DNA of 5,995 nucleotides, from contig WQVB01000082.1 in the NCBI GenBank assembly GCA_009781815.1, forward strand, positions 1 through 5,995, given 5' to 3'. Position 1 is the first letter of the stretch. Every line of letters starts with the position of its first letter. This document shows positions 1 through 5,987 of the stretch, in pieces. The notes under the pieces are model-generated. The model saw only the letters and a list, made by a program, of their open reading frames with translations, made no database searches and was not told the DNA's origin. The translations under genes were made by a program, and so were the position numbers. The stretch comes from Defluviitaleaceae bacterium (GTDB lineage Bacteria > Bacillota > Clostridia > Lachnospirales > WRAX01).

Positions 1-206
1 ATAGCACACCCCACTTCGAGGATAGCTTTAGGTTTTTTCATTTTCAAAATCATATCTAAAAACATTGCCACATCTTGAGATATAACGGGGTAGCCCTTTT
101 CATAAGCTTCTTGTTGAAAAGCCCCAATATCCCCACCTAGGTTTTTATCAAAAGCACCTAGAAAAGCCTCTATATCTGAATGTAAGATGTCTTTTCCTTT
201 ACTCAT
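1..206 (-). CDS. trmR: O-methyltransferase, YrrM/TrmR-like (5' part only, cut by window edge)
   Basis: The first 68 codons of a gene that continues beyond the left edge. Translation from the ATG at 206-204 starts MSKGKDILHS, has a helical, acidic N-terminal segment, then 'GYPVISQDVAMFLDMIL' (38-54) and 'KPKAILEVGCA' (58-68). The last is the beginning of the class I SAM-binding motif I, usually ILEIGTAIGYS in this O-methyltransferase family. A GGAAGG ribosome binding site lies 9 nt upstream (216-221). In Bacillus subtilis yrrM (trmR) follows yrrL (mltG), the same order as here; TrmR methylates 5-hydroxyuridine at the wobble position of tRNAs to give mo5U. The family call rests on this short N-terminus plus synteny. 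The exact substrate is inferred, and another small-molecule O-methyltransferase of the same fold is possible. Position 66 is Cys where Thr is more typical, which probably matters little. Confidence 0.72.
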   Translation of the reverse strand, partial: MSKGKDILHSDIEAFLGAFDKNLGGDIGAFQQEAYEKGYPVISQDVAMFLDMILKMKKPKAILEVGCA

Positions 207-259
207 GTTAGTAGACCTTCCATCATTAAGGAAAGTGAGGACTTAGGTGGCATGAATCC

Positions 260-340
260 AAATTTCTGCCCCTCGTTCCCACCCCATTATCAATACCCCA
301 ATCAATCAGTTCTCCCCCGCCCCACTCGGGGCAGAAATTT
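260..340. repeat. 81-bp element bounded by perfect 13-bp inverted repeats
   Basis: AAATTTCTGCCCC (260-272) is matched exactly by its reverse complement GGGGCAGAAATTT (328-340), with 55 nt between. The interior carries C-runs at 278-280, 282-285, 296-299, 314-318 and 320-323, and the arms add 269-272 and 328-331. The shape resembles a very small MITE-like or REP-like element with terminal inverted repeats. No clear target-site duplication flanks it and I see only one copy in the window, so mobility is inference. Confidence 0.5.
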
Positions 341-383
341 TAGAGATAGCAATAAAATAGGGGTTGATTAAAGCCCGAACAAC

Positions 384-408
384 GAGCCATCATAAAAGCT
401 GATAGCTC
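384..408. other. Imperfect hairpin in the mltG-trmR spacer
   Basis: GAGCCATCA (384-392) pairs with TGATAGCTC (400-408) through eight base pairs and one C/A mismatch, around a 7-nt loop. It lies just downstream of the GC-rich repeat in the transcribed direction. There is no U-tract after it on the minus strand, so I do not call it a terminator; it may stabilise the 3' end of the mltG message. Confidence 0.35.
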
Positions 409-409
409 A

Positions 410-462
410 CCGTGCCAAGCCCCCCTCCCCGAGGGGGGAAGTGCCGCAGGCACGGGGGGAGG
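410..462. repeat. GC-rich nested palindromic repeat abutting mltG 3' end
   Basis: The outer arms CCGTGCC (410-416) and GGCACGG (449-455) are perfect reverse complements. Inside, CCCCCCTC (420-427) pairs with GAGGGGGG (431-438) around a CCC loop. A competing small hairpin GTGCC-GCA-GGCAC (441-453) uses the right outer arm, so two alternative folds exist. Base composition is far more GC-rich than the flanking genes. The mltG stop codon is only 11 bp away. The form is that of a dispersed intergenic palindrome (REP-like) and it could act as an mRNA 3'-end structure or a poor terminator; no U-tract follows on the minus strand. Confidence 0.55.
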
Positions 463-473
463 CATTGCGATAT

Positions 474-1547
474 CTATTGAGCTAAAGCGGCAGCAGCCGC
501 ATCATGTGCCGCTTGGGTATTACTAAAAAAGTGGCTACCATCTTCAAGCTTTAACATAAACAAATAATCTACATTAGCGGGGTTAAGTGCCGCATCTATA
601 GCCGAAAAGCTCGGGTTAGATATAGGCCCTACAGGCAAACCTACACGGTTAAAGGTATTGTATGGTGAGGTAGACGCAAAATGTTGAGCCGTCAAGCGGC
701 TTGCGGTGGTGTCTGTTGCATACACAACCGTGGTTATCATCTCTAACGGCATGCCAGCAGCTAGGCGATTAAATATAACGGCGGCAACAGTCGGTCTCTC
801 TTCATGCAAAACAGCCTCCGCCTCCACAATAGACGCCACAATAATCAACTCCTCAAGGGCAATGTTTCGCCCCATTTGGCTGGATAGCTGCTCTAGCTGT
901 ATTTGTTGCTCCATGCCAAAAACACCCTCAAAGCGGTCAAGCATACGCACAATCAAGTCTCTAGGGCTAGGGTTTGGGGGCAGGTTGTAAGTATCAGGAA
1001 ACAAAAAGCCCTCAAGGCGGTTTGTCCTAGTGCCAACCCCCACCAAAAACTCATGGTTAAAAAACCCATTCTCCGCCTCATATAAAAACTCCGCCGCCGT
1101 AAAATACCCTAAAGTGGCTGAAAGCTGAGCAATTTGCCTATTCGTTAAGCCCTCTATAATAACAATGCGGCCCTCATCAGGCTTTAAAAAGCTCATAGAC
1201 TGCAAAGCCTCCATAAGGTCAGGCTCGCTCATATGGGTGTTTAGGGCAAATGTGCCATAGAGAAAGTGGCTGGATGAGCCATTTAAAACCGAGCTTAAAT
1301 AAAATGTCCATTCATTGTTTATAAGGTTATTTTCACGCAATATGCGTGCAGCCTCCAAAGCCGTCGCCTCTTCGGGGATCTCGATAGAAATCTCGTAAAA
1401 CGGCCTTTGGGTTACATCTTGCGGGGTAAACTGGTCAAAAGCCCATGTTGCCACAAGGTAGCCCACAATAACAATCACAACCACAAGGAGGATGTTAAAA
1501 AGCCCACCAGCAAGATAATTGCTATAATTTAGAATCTTTTTACGCAT
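474..1547 (-). CDS. mltG: Endolytic murein transglycosylase MltG (YceG-like)
   Basis: A membrane-anchored lytic transglycosylase that cleaves nascent peptidoglycan glycan strands and so limits strand length next to the synthases. The 357-aa product has a short basic N-terminus (MRKK), one transmembrane helix at about 16-36, a LysM-like N-terminal subdomain (about 50-120) and the YceG catalytic domain (about 125-350). Family signatures are LEGFLFPDTYNL (178-189), ASIVEAEA (238-245) with the expected catalytic Glu at 242, SPYNTF (294-299), GLPVGPISNP (303-312) and HFFSNT (339-344). Two positions differ from the usual pattern: VEAEA where VEKEA is common, and LEMITTVVYA (268-277) where an LQxDPTVxYA-like motif is usual, so the Asp is absent. 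The C-terminus is Ala-rich. The ATG is preceded by GAGG (1558-1561), 10 nt away; the stop is TAG. It starts 29 nt after rnj, so co-transcription is likely. Family assignment is secure; full activity is less so. Confidence 0.92.
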   Translation of the reverse strand: MRKKILNYSNYLAGGLFNILLVVVIVIVGYLVATWAFDQFTPQDVTQRPFYEISIEIPEEATALEAARILRENNLINNEWTFYLSSVLNGSSSHFLYGTFALNTHMSEPDLMEALQSMSFLKPDEGRIVIIEGLTNRQIAQLSATLGYFTAAEFLYEAENGFFNHEFLVGVGTRTNRLEGFLFPDTYNLPPNPSPRDLIVRMLDRFEGVFGMEQQIQLEQLSSQMGRNIALEELIIVASIVEAEAVLHEERPTVAAVIFNRLAAGMPLEMITTVVYATDTTASRLTAQHFASTSPYNTFNRVGLPVGPISNPSFSAIDAALNPANVDYLFMLKLEDGSHFFSNTQAAHDAAAAALAQ

Positions 1548-1576
1548 AACAAAAATACCTCAGATTTGAAAGAGAT

Positions 1577-3307
1577 TTAAACCTCAACAATAATAGGCAA
1601 TATCATGGGGCTTCTTTTGGTTTCTTTCCAAACAAAGCTTCGCAGCTCGTCTTTTATCTCATTTTTGATATTAGACCAGTCGTCTCCGTTTGATTTGCCT
1701 TGCCATTTATCAAAAGTTTTTCTTACAACTTCTTTAGCCTCACACATAAGGTCTTCGCTTTCACGCACATATACAAAACCACGTGAGATTATATCAGGCC
1801 CTGCCAAAAGCTCTCTTGTAGCCCCCTCATAGGTGAGAACAACAACAATCAAGCCGTCTTGAGATAGGTGCTTTCTATCTCTCAAAACCACATTACCAAC
1901 ATCACCAACGCCAAGACCATCAACAAAAACACGCCCAGAAGGCACGCTACCCGTTATCTTAGCATTATCTTTAGATATTTCTAAAACATCACCTAGCTTC
2001 ATAACAAAGCAGTTGTCTCTAGGGGTGCCCATATCCACCGCAAGCTCTTTGTGCATTTTAAGGTGTCTAAACTCACCATGCACTGGCATAAAGTAGGTAG
2101 GGTTAACGAGGGAGTGCATTATCTTTAGCTCTTCACGTTTAGCATGGCCTGATACGTGCACGTCTCCAAGAGCGTCATACATTACATTTGCACCCTTTTT
2201 GAGTAGCTCATCAATAACTTTAGAGACAGACCTTTCGTTGCCTGGTATAGGCGAGGCAGATATAACAACAGCATCCCCCGCCTTGATGGCAACCTGCTTA
2301 TGCTCAGACATAGACATACGAGACAATGCACTCATAGGCTCGCCTTGGCTGCCTGTGGTGATTATAGCTATTTGCTTGTCTTCATAATTTTTTATTTGGC
2401 TAGCCTCAATAAGCACCTTTGGTGGCACTTTTAAATAGCCCAGCTCTGAAGCTATTTTAACAGTATTTGCCATAGAGCGACCGATAATAGCCACCTTACG
2501 CAAATGCTTTACAGCACAGTCTATAACCTGCTGTATGCGGTGTATGTTGGATGAGAAGGTAGCCACCATAATGCGGCTGTCTTGATGTTTTTCAAAAATA
2601 CGCTCAAAAATAACACCAACATAACGCTCGCTCATGGTATAGCCTTCAGACTCTACGTTGGTAGAGTCGCATAATAGCAAATCAACACCCTCACGACCAA
2701 GCTCAGCAAAACGACCAAGGTCTATATGGTCTCCGCTTACTGGCGTGTGGTCTATCTTAAAATCTCCCGTATGCACAACTGTGCAGTTAGGCACTTTGAT
2801 ACAAAGCCCGCAAGAATCAGCTATAGAGTGAGTTACAGCAATAAACTCCACCGAAAAGTTACCCACTTTAATAACATCTCCAGCGGAGACTTTTTTCATC
2901 TCAACCCTATCTAATTTATGCTCTTTAAGTTTTATTTGTATCAAGCCTAAGGTTAGCTGTGTAGCATATATAGGGGCTTTTATATCACGAAGCAGGTAAG
3001 GTATACTGCCGATATGGTCTTCGTGGCCGTGGGTTACAAATATGGCTTTTACCCTATCTTTGTTTTGCACAAGGTAGCTAAAATCAGGGATGACAAGGTC
3101 TATCCCCAACATATCATCAGTTGGAAAAGCAATGCCGCTATCAACAACAATTATATCATCGCCATATTCAAAAATCGTTATATTTTTGCCTATTTCGTTA
3201 AGGCCACCAAGGGCAATAACTTTTAGTTTTTTGCCGTTTTTGCCACCCTTGCTCACGTTTTTCTTTTCAATTTTCTTATCGTTTTTTTCATTTCTTTTTA
3301 AAGCCAA
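1577..3307 (-). CDS. rnj: Ribonuclease J (metallo-beta-lactamase/beta-CASP RNase)
   Basis: RNase J has 5'-to-3' exonuclease and endonuclease activity and acts in mRNA decay and rRNA maturation. Numbering from the TTG start (576 aa): a Lys-rich tail of about 27 residues precedes the catalytic core at LKVIALGGLNEIGKN. Metal ligands are visible in THGHEDH (H93, H95, D97, H98), VTHSIAD (H160) and HTGDFKID (D182). beta-CASP landmarks are LLCDSTN (D214), TTGSQGEP (317-324), HVSGHA (384-389) and PVHGEFRH (H410). The C-terminal domain runs to the end and length is normal for the family. Start choice: a GTG at 3316 would add three residues, but it sits inside AGAGGTGA (3320-3313), which looks like the Shine-Dalgarno sequence for the TTG at 3307. 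The GTG has only a weak GAAAG upstream. The upstream gap to the DUF1292 gene is about 100 nt; mltG follows after 29 nt. Only one RNase J is seen here, so J1 versus J2 is not distinguished. Confidence 0.95.
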   Translation of the reverse strand: MALKRNEKNDKKIEKKNVSKGGKNGKKLKVIALGGLNEIGKNITIFEYGDDIIVVDSGIAFPTDDMLGIDLVIPDFSYLVQNKDRVKAIFVTHGHEDHIGSIPYLLRDIKAPIYATQLTLGLIQIKLKEHKLDRVEMKKVSAGDVIKVGNFSVEFIAVTHSIADSCGLCIKVPNCTVVHTGDFKIDHTPVSGDHIDLGRFAELGREGVDLLLCDSTNVESEGYTMSERYVGVIFERIFEKHQDSRIMVATFSSNIHRIQQVIDCAVKHLRKVAIIGRSMANTVKIASELGYLKVPPKVLIEASQIKNYEDKQIAIITTGSQGEPMSALSRMSMSEHKQVAIKAGDAVVISASPIPGNERSVSKVIDELLKKGANVMYDALGDVHVSGHAKREELKIMHSLVNPTYFMPVHGEFRHLKMHKELAVDMGTPRDNCFVMKLGDVLEISKDNAKITGSVPSGRVFVDGLGVGDVGNVVLRDRKHLSQDGLIVVVLTYEGATRELLAGPDIISRGFVYVRESEDLMCEAKEVVRKTFDKWQGKSNGDDWSNIKNEIKDELRSFVWKETKRSPMILPIIVEV

Positions 3308-3312
3308 AAAAT

Positions 3313-3320
3313 TCACCTCT
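3313..3320 (-). promoter_or_regulatory. Ribosome binding site deciding the rnj start
   Basis: AGAGGTGA on the minus strand matches the 3' end of 16S rRNA well and ends 5 nt before the TTG at 3307. It contains the in-frame GTG at 3316-3314, which would be hidden in the ribosome-binding duplex if this site is used. This favours TTG over GTG as the translation start. Confidence 0.6.
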
Positions 3321-3419
3321 AAATATCTTTCTATATTTTTGCATAACCAAACTAGAGATTAAAGCCAAGGCTCCAATCCCCCATATTCGGTAGCTTATTA
3401 ACGCCTCTATAAAGGCATA
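3317..3419. other. 103-nt gap between DUF1292 gene and rnj
   Basis: It holds a small imperfect hairpin just after the DUF1292 stop (3403-3416, GCCT/AGGC arms) and the short palindrome AGCCAAGGCT (3363-3372). Neither is followed by a U-tract in the minus direction. The best promoter match, TTGGCT-17 nt-TATGCA, is weak. I see no gene of normal size. It may serve as the rnj 5' leader within a longer transcript. Confidence 0.5.
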
Positions 3420-3746
3420 CTATTCCATGTCAATATCAAATTCTGCAAGTCTTTTTCTTAAAACTTCTTCAATATCGTTATATTCTTCTTCGCTTATTTC
3501 TTCGTAAACAAGCTCGTCTCCTGCACCTTCTTCGATAATTTGCTTAAAGATAACGGCCTCTACATTTTCTTCTTCTTCAAACTCCTCAAGCATCATCACA
3601 ACATAATTTGTGCCTTTATGCTCAAACTCATCAACAACAAGATACTCAACCTCGTTGCCGTCCTCATCAGTCATTACAATAGTCGAAAATTCTTCCATTT
3701 CTTCACCATTTGCTAAAAATTCTTCATTGTTGTTTTCGTTGTCCAT
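3420..3746 (-). CDS. DUF1292 family protein (YrzB-like), function unknown
   Basis: A 108-aa, strongly acidic protein: more than a third of its residues are Asp or Glu. The core STIVMTDEDGNEVEY (21-35) followed by hydrophobic strands 'NYVVMMLEE' (47-55) and 'AVIFKQI' (64-70) is the pattern of the DUF1292/YrzB family. The family is usually found next to ruvX and ireB/yrzL in Firmicutes, as here. No catalytic motif, signal peptide or membrane segment is visible, so it is probably cytosolic. The acidic N-terminal 20 residues look disordered. The ATG has a good AAGGAG site (3754-3759) 7 nt upstream, and the gene begins 15 nt after the ruvX stop, which indicates the same operon. No biochemical function is assigned. 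Confidence 0.85.
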   Translation of the reverse strand: MDNENNNEEFLANGEEMEEFSTIVMTDEDGNEVEYLVVDEFEHKGTNYVVMMLEEFEEEENVEAVIFKQIIEEGAGDELVYEEISEEEYNDIEEVLRKRLAEFDIDME

Positions 3747-3761
3747 TTTGTTTCTCCTTTT

Positions 3762-4187
3762 TTATCGTTGTAAGTCTAAATATCCTTGTAAGATTATCTG
3801 GGCTGCCATTTTGTCAAGGTCGCCCTTTTCTCGTTTTTTAGCACTAATGCCCGCTTCCTGATATATCCTCAAAGCCCTTTGTGTGCTTAGCCTTTCGTCA
3901 AAAAAGACAATCTCCACATCAGGCATAGCCTTCTCAAGTTTTTGGGCAAACCTTTGTACTTTTTCGCAGTTTTCCCCTTGGGTGTTGTTCATGTTTTTAG
4001 GCATGCCAACAACAATCTTGCTCACTTCACGTTCTTTTACAATTTTGCAAAGCTCCTCTATAGAGCTTTTAAGGTCAATAGGGTTTTTTCGAGATATGGC
4101 ACACAAGGGGCTTGCCGTCCACCCCATGGCGTCAGATATAGCCACCCCAATACGCACATCGCCAAAATCTAAAGCAAGGGTACGCAT
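3762..4187 (-). CDS. ruvX: Putative Holliday junction resolvase / pre-16S rRNA nuclease RuvX (YqgF)
   Basis: A 141-aa RNase H-fold protein of the YqgF family, normal in length. Such proteins were first proposed as Holliday junction resolvases; Escherichia coli YqgF was later linked to 16S rRNA 5'-end maturation. Motifs in order: LALDFGDVRIGVAISD (4-19) with catalytic D7; VGMPKNMNN (60-68) and the following helix; FFDERLST (95-102) with E98; and LDKMAAQIILQGYLD (124-138) with D125. The acidic triad is therefore complete. The ATG overlaps the ireB stop by one base (TAATG) and there is no clear Shine-Dalgarno sequence of its own, so translation is probably coupled to ireB. The conserved ireB-ruvX-DUF1292 neighbourhood supports the call. 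Confidence 0.93.
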   Translation of the reverse strand: MRTLALDFGDVRIGVAISDAMGWTASPLCAISRKNPIDLKSSIEELCKIVKEREVSKIVVGMPKNMNNTQGENCEKVQRFAQKLEKAMPDVEIVFFDERLSTQRALRIYQEAGISAKKREKGDLDKMAAQIILQGYLDLQR

Positions 4188-4456
4188 TATGGTCTTTTGC
4201 CCAGATAAGCATATAATATCTCTTCCAAAAGCTCATTACGCTCAATACGCCCTATCAAGCTTCTAGCGTTTTTGTGAGATGTGATATATGTTGGGTCTCC
4301 TGACAATATATAGCCGACTATCTGCACAACAGGGTCATATCCCTTTTCTTCTAAGGCATCGCAAATATCTTTTAAAATATCACGAATCTGGCTTTTATTT
4401 ATATTGCCTATAAAGTTTATCTTTTGGGTGTGGTGTGATATATTGTTGCTTCCCAT
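4187..4456 (-). CDS. ireB: IreB family regulatory phosphoprotein (UPF0297/YrzL)
   Basis: An 89-aa cytosolic protein of the IreB/UPF0297 family (formerly DUF965). The hallmark block, residues 39-68, contains GYDPVVQIVGY, LSGDPTYITSH and KNARSLI and is almost unchanged from family members; a charged helix ERNELLEEILYAYL follows. In Enterococcus faecalis, IreB is a substrate of the PASTA kinase IreK, phosphorylated on N-terminal threonines, and lowers cephalosporin resistance. Here the N-terminus (MGSNNISHHTQKINF) has a single Thr at 10, in the place where relatives carry a D-x-T-M/x-x-F motif. A strong AGGAGG site (4463-4468) lies 6 nt before the ATG. The gene is the first after the promoter at 4496-4524 and its stop overlaps the ruvX start. 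Confidence 0.93.
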   Translation of the reverse strand: MGSNNISHHTQKINFIGNINKSQIRDILKDICDALEEKGYDPVVQIVGYILSGDPTYITSHKNARSLIGRIERNELLEEILYAYLGKRP

Positions 4457-4495
4457 AAAAGCCCTCCTAAGTATATAGCCTGTTGCGATACTATA

Positions 4496-4524
4496 ATCAT
4501 AACCTATTTTAAGGCTTTTTGCAA
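4496..4524 (-). promoter_or_regulatory. Predicted sigma-A promoter for ireB-ruvX operon
   Basis: On the minus strand TTGCAA (4524-4519, 4 of 6 to TTGACA) and TATGAT (4501-4496, 5 of 6 to TATAAT) are separated by exactly 17 nt. Transcription would begin near 4489, leaving a leader of about 33 nt that includes the AGGAGG site. The -35 lies just beyond the mtaB stop, so ireB and the downstream genes can be expressed independently of mtaB. Confidence 0.55.
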
Positions 4525-4532
4525 GTTAAATA

Positions 4533-5831
4533 TCATAATGTACCAAAAAGCACACTATTATCGCTGTTTTTGATTTCTATTTGGCAGATTGTATTTATCA
4601 AATCCCGCCTATCACTTTCAAAACAAACAGGTATATAGTTGGTGGTTTTGCCACTATACATGCCGTTTTCAAGCCTTTCTTCTACCAGCACGCTCATATT
4701 TTTGCCTACAAAGCTATCATAAAAAGATTTTTGACATTCTTCACTTAAAGCCAACAAACCCTTGCTACGTTTGGTTTTTACCTCTTTTGTTATTTGCTCT
4801 TTCATAGCGGCAGCTGGCGTGCCCTCCTTGGCCGCATAGGGGAAAACATGAAGGCCTGCCAGGTTTAGCTTTTTCAAAAACGCCACAGTTTCAAGGTGGT
4901 TCTCCTCCCTCTCGGCAGGGAAGCCCACAATAACATCGGTAGTGATAGCCATATCTGGCGAAACTTTACGTAAATCCTCAACAGCCCTAGCATATTCAGC
5001 CGTTGTATAATGCCTCTTCATCTTCCTTAATATCTCATCGCTGCCTGATTGTAGAGACAAATGGAGATGGCCGCAAAACTTTGGCGTGCTTTTAATAAAC
5101 TCACAAAAAGCATCATCCACCACATTAGGCTCTACCGAGCTTAGGCGTATACGCTCAAGCCCCTTAACCTCCGCCAGCTGCCTAAGCACGTCAAGCAAGC
5201 TAACATCCTCATCCAAATCTTTCCCATAAGAGGCAACATGAATACCCGTTACAACAATTTCTTTGCAGCCTAAAGCCACAAGGGCGTGGGCCTCCTCCAT
5301 AATATCTCTAAAAGGTCGAGAGCGAGACAACCCACGAGCATGAGGGATGATGCAATATGTGCAAAAATTGTTGCAGCCGTCTTGTATTTTCAAATAAGAC
5401 CTTGTGCGATTTTCAAGAGAGGTTACGGTTTGTGGCTCATAAGGTCTTTTTTCTAAAACATCCCCTACAAACTGAAGGTAAGCCCGCCCCCCAGCTTTGA
5501 AGGCATCAATAAAAGCAAAAATATCACCACGGTTTGCCGTGCCTATGATAATATCAACCCCTAAGGCTTGATATTTAACGGGGTTAACCTGTGTAGAGCA
5601 GCCCATAGCCACAACAATAGCGGCAGGGTTAGCCTTTTTAGCACGCCCCACCATCTGTCGGCTTTTCTTATCCGCCAAGTTGGTTACAGAGCAGGTGTTG
5701 ATTATATAAACATCAGCCACACTCTCAAAGCCCACAACCTCATAGCCTTTGGCCATAAACTTTTCTAATATATCTTGTGTGTCATACAAATTTACCTTGC
5801 AACCAACGGTGGTCGCCGCTACTCTCGACAT
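4533..5831 (-). CDS. mtaB: tRNA (N6-threonylcarbamoyladenosine(37)-C2)-methylthiotransferase MtaB
   Basis: A radical SAM iron-sulfur enzyme that converts t6A to ms2t6A at position 37 of ANN-decoding tRNAs. The 432-aa product has the UPF0004 domain (about 1-125) with cluster cysteines C11 (TVGCKVN), C47 (INTCSVTN) and C78 (AMGCST). The radical SAM domain (about 145-365) has C153, C157 and C160 in DGCNNFCTYCIIP, then SSVEPN (231-236), LHLSLQSGSD (256-265) and DVIVGFPAE (299-307). A C-terminal TRAM-like segment (about 370-432) follows. TVGCKVNLYD is the MtaB/YqeV form rather than MiaB. The start at 5831 is chosen because GGGAG (5840-5844) lies 8 nt upstream and the protein then begins MSRVAATTVGC, as is usual. 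A longer in-frame ATG at 5885 lies inside an inverted repeat. The stop is TGA. Confidence 0.95.
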   Translation of the reverse strand: MSRVAATTVGCKVNLYDTQDILEKFMAKGYEVVGFESVADVYIINTCSVTNLADKKSRQMVGRAKKANPAAIVVAMGCSTQVNPVKYQALGVDIIIGTANRGDIFAFIDAFKAGGRAYLQFVGDVLEKRPYEPQTVTSLENRTRSYLKIQDGCNNFCTYCIIPHARGLSRSRPFRDIMEEAHALVALGCKEIVVTGIHVASYGKDLDEDVSLLDVLRQLAEVKGLERIRLSSVEPNVVDDAFCEFIKSTPKFCGHLHLSLQSGSDEILRKMKRHYTTAEYARAVEDLRKVSPDMAITTDVIVGFPAEREENHLETVAFLKKLNLAGLHVFPYAAKEGTPAAAMKEQITKEVKTKRSKGLLALSEECQKSFYDSFVGKNMSVLVEERLENGMYSGKTTNYIPVCFESDRRDLINTICQIEIKNSDNSVLFGTL

Positions 5832-5839
5832 TCTTGTTT

Positions 5840-5844
5840 CTCCC
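5840..5844 (-). promoter_or_regulatory. Ribosome binding site deciding the mtaB start
   Basis: GGGAG on the minus strand ends 8 nt before the ATG at 5831. No comparable site serves the upstream in-frame ATG at 5885. This fixes the mtaB start 18 codons inside the longest possible reading frame. Confidence 0.7.
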
Positions 5845-5870
5845 TGAGTTAATAAGCCTACAGTCCATAC

Positions 5871-5987
5871 TCTCCTGCTCGTCATCCTGAGCTCGACTCA
5901 GGATCTAATTGGAGAAGGGCAGTCTTAATTGGGTTATGCACTAGCCCACATAGATCCTGAGTCAAGCTCAGGATGACGAGCAGGAGA
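5871..5987. repeat. Large imperfect inverted repeat (REP/MITE-like) upstream of mtaB
   Basis: The left arm 5871-5907 and right arm 5951-5987 are reverse complements over 37 nt with one difference (5894), around a 43-nt spacer. Each arm is itself a hairpin: ATCCTGAG and CTCAGGAT (5884-5891 with 5897-5904; 5954-5961 with 5967-5974), loops CTCGA and TCAAG. The spacer adds a small stem, TGGG-CCCA (5930-5933 with 5945-5948). No ORF lies inside. The GTCATCCTGAG...CTCAGGAT core is like dispersed palindromic repeats seen between genes in many bacterial genomes, often as paired inverted copies. I infer two such units in head-to-head arrangement. Confidence 0.8.

Larger units (their letters stand above)
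207..473. other. Non-coding palindrome-rich spacer between mltG and trmR
   Basis: A 267-nt gap without a credible ORF, unusually long for this otherwise compact gene set. From the mltG side it holds a GC-rich nested palindrome (410-462), an imperfect hairpin (384-408), and a 13-bp inverted repeat (260-272 with 328-340) enclosing C-tracts (G-tracts in the transcribed sense). The trmR ribosome binding site is at 216-221. I see no strong promoter and no classical terminator with a U-tract. The stretch either separates trmR from the upstream transcript or is transcribed through as a highly structured RNA. Confidence 0.7.

Noticed and set aside
349..376. Possible intrinsic terminator for mltG (GGG/CCC hairpin followed by an AT-rich stretch)
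   Set aside because: On the minus strand the stem is short with a C-A mismatch, and the following sequence is CTATTTTATT rather than a continuous T-run.
706..1085. Plus-strand open frames of 94 and 60 codons inside mltG
   Set aside because: They lie antisense to a well-supported gene and their translations are Ser/Lys-rich with no recognisable family.
3335..3370. Promoter for rnj (TTGGCT, 17 nt, TATGCA)
   Set aside because: The spacing is right but the hexamers match only 4 of 6 and 3 of 6; that is near chance level in AT-rich DNA.
3883..4266. A 127-codon plus-strand open frame across ruvX and ireB
   Set aside because: It is antisense to two conserved genes whose motifs are intact; no domain is recognisable and no ribosome binding site was evident.
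5832..5885. An 18-codon N-terminal extension of MtaB from the ATG at 5885
   Set aside because: The extra codons start inside the inverted repeat, have no ribosome binding site, and give a sequence not expected at the N-terminus of this family; the ATG at 5831 has GGGAG at 8 nt.
5884..5974. CRISPR-like repeats from the recurring ATCCTGAG/CTCAGGAT units
   Set aside because: There are only two units, in inverted orientation, with no regular array and no cas genes.
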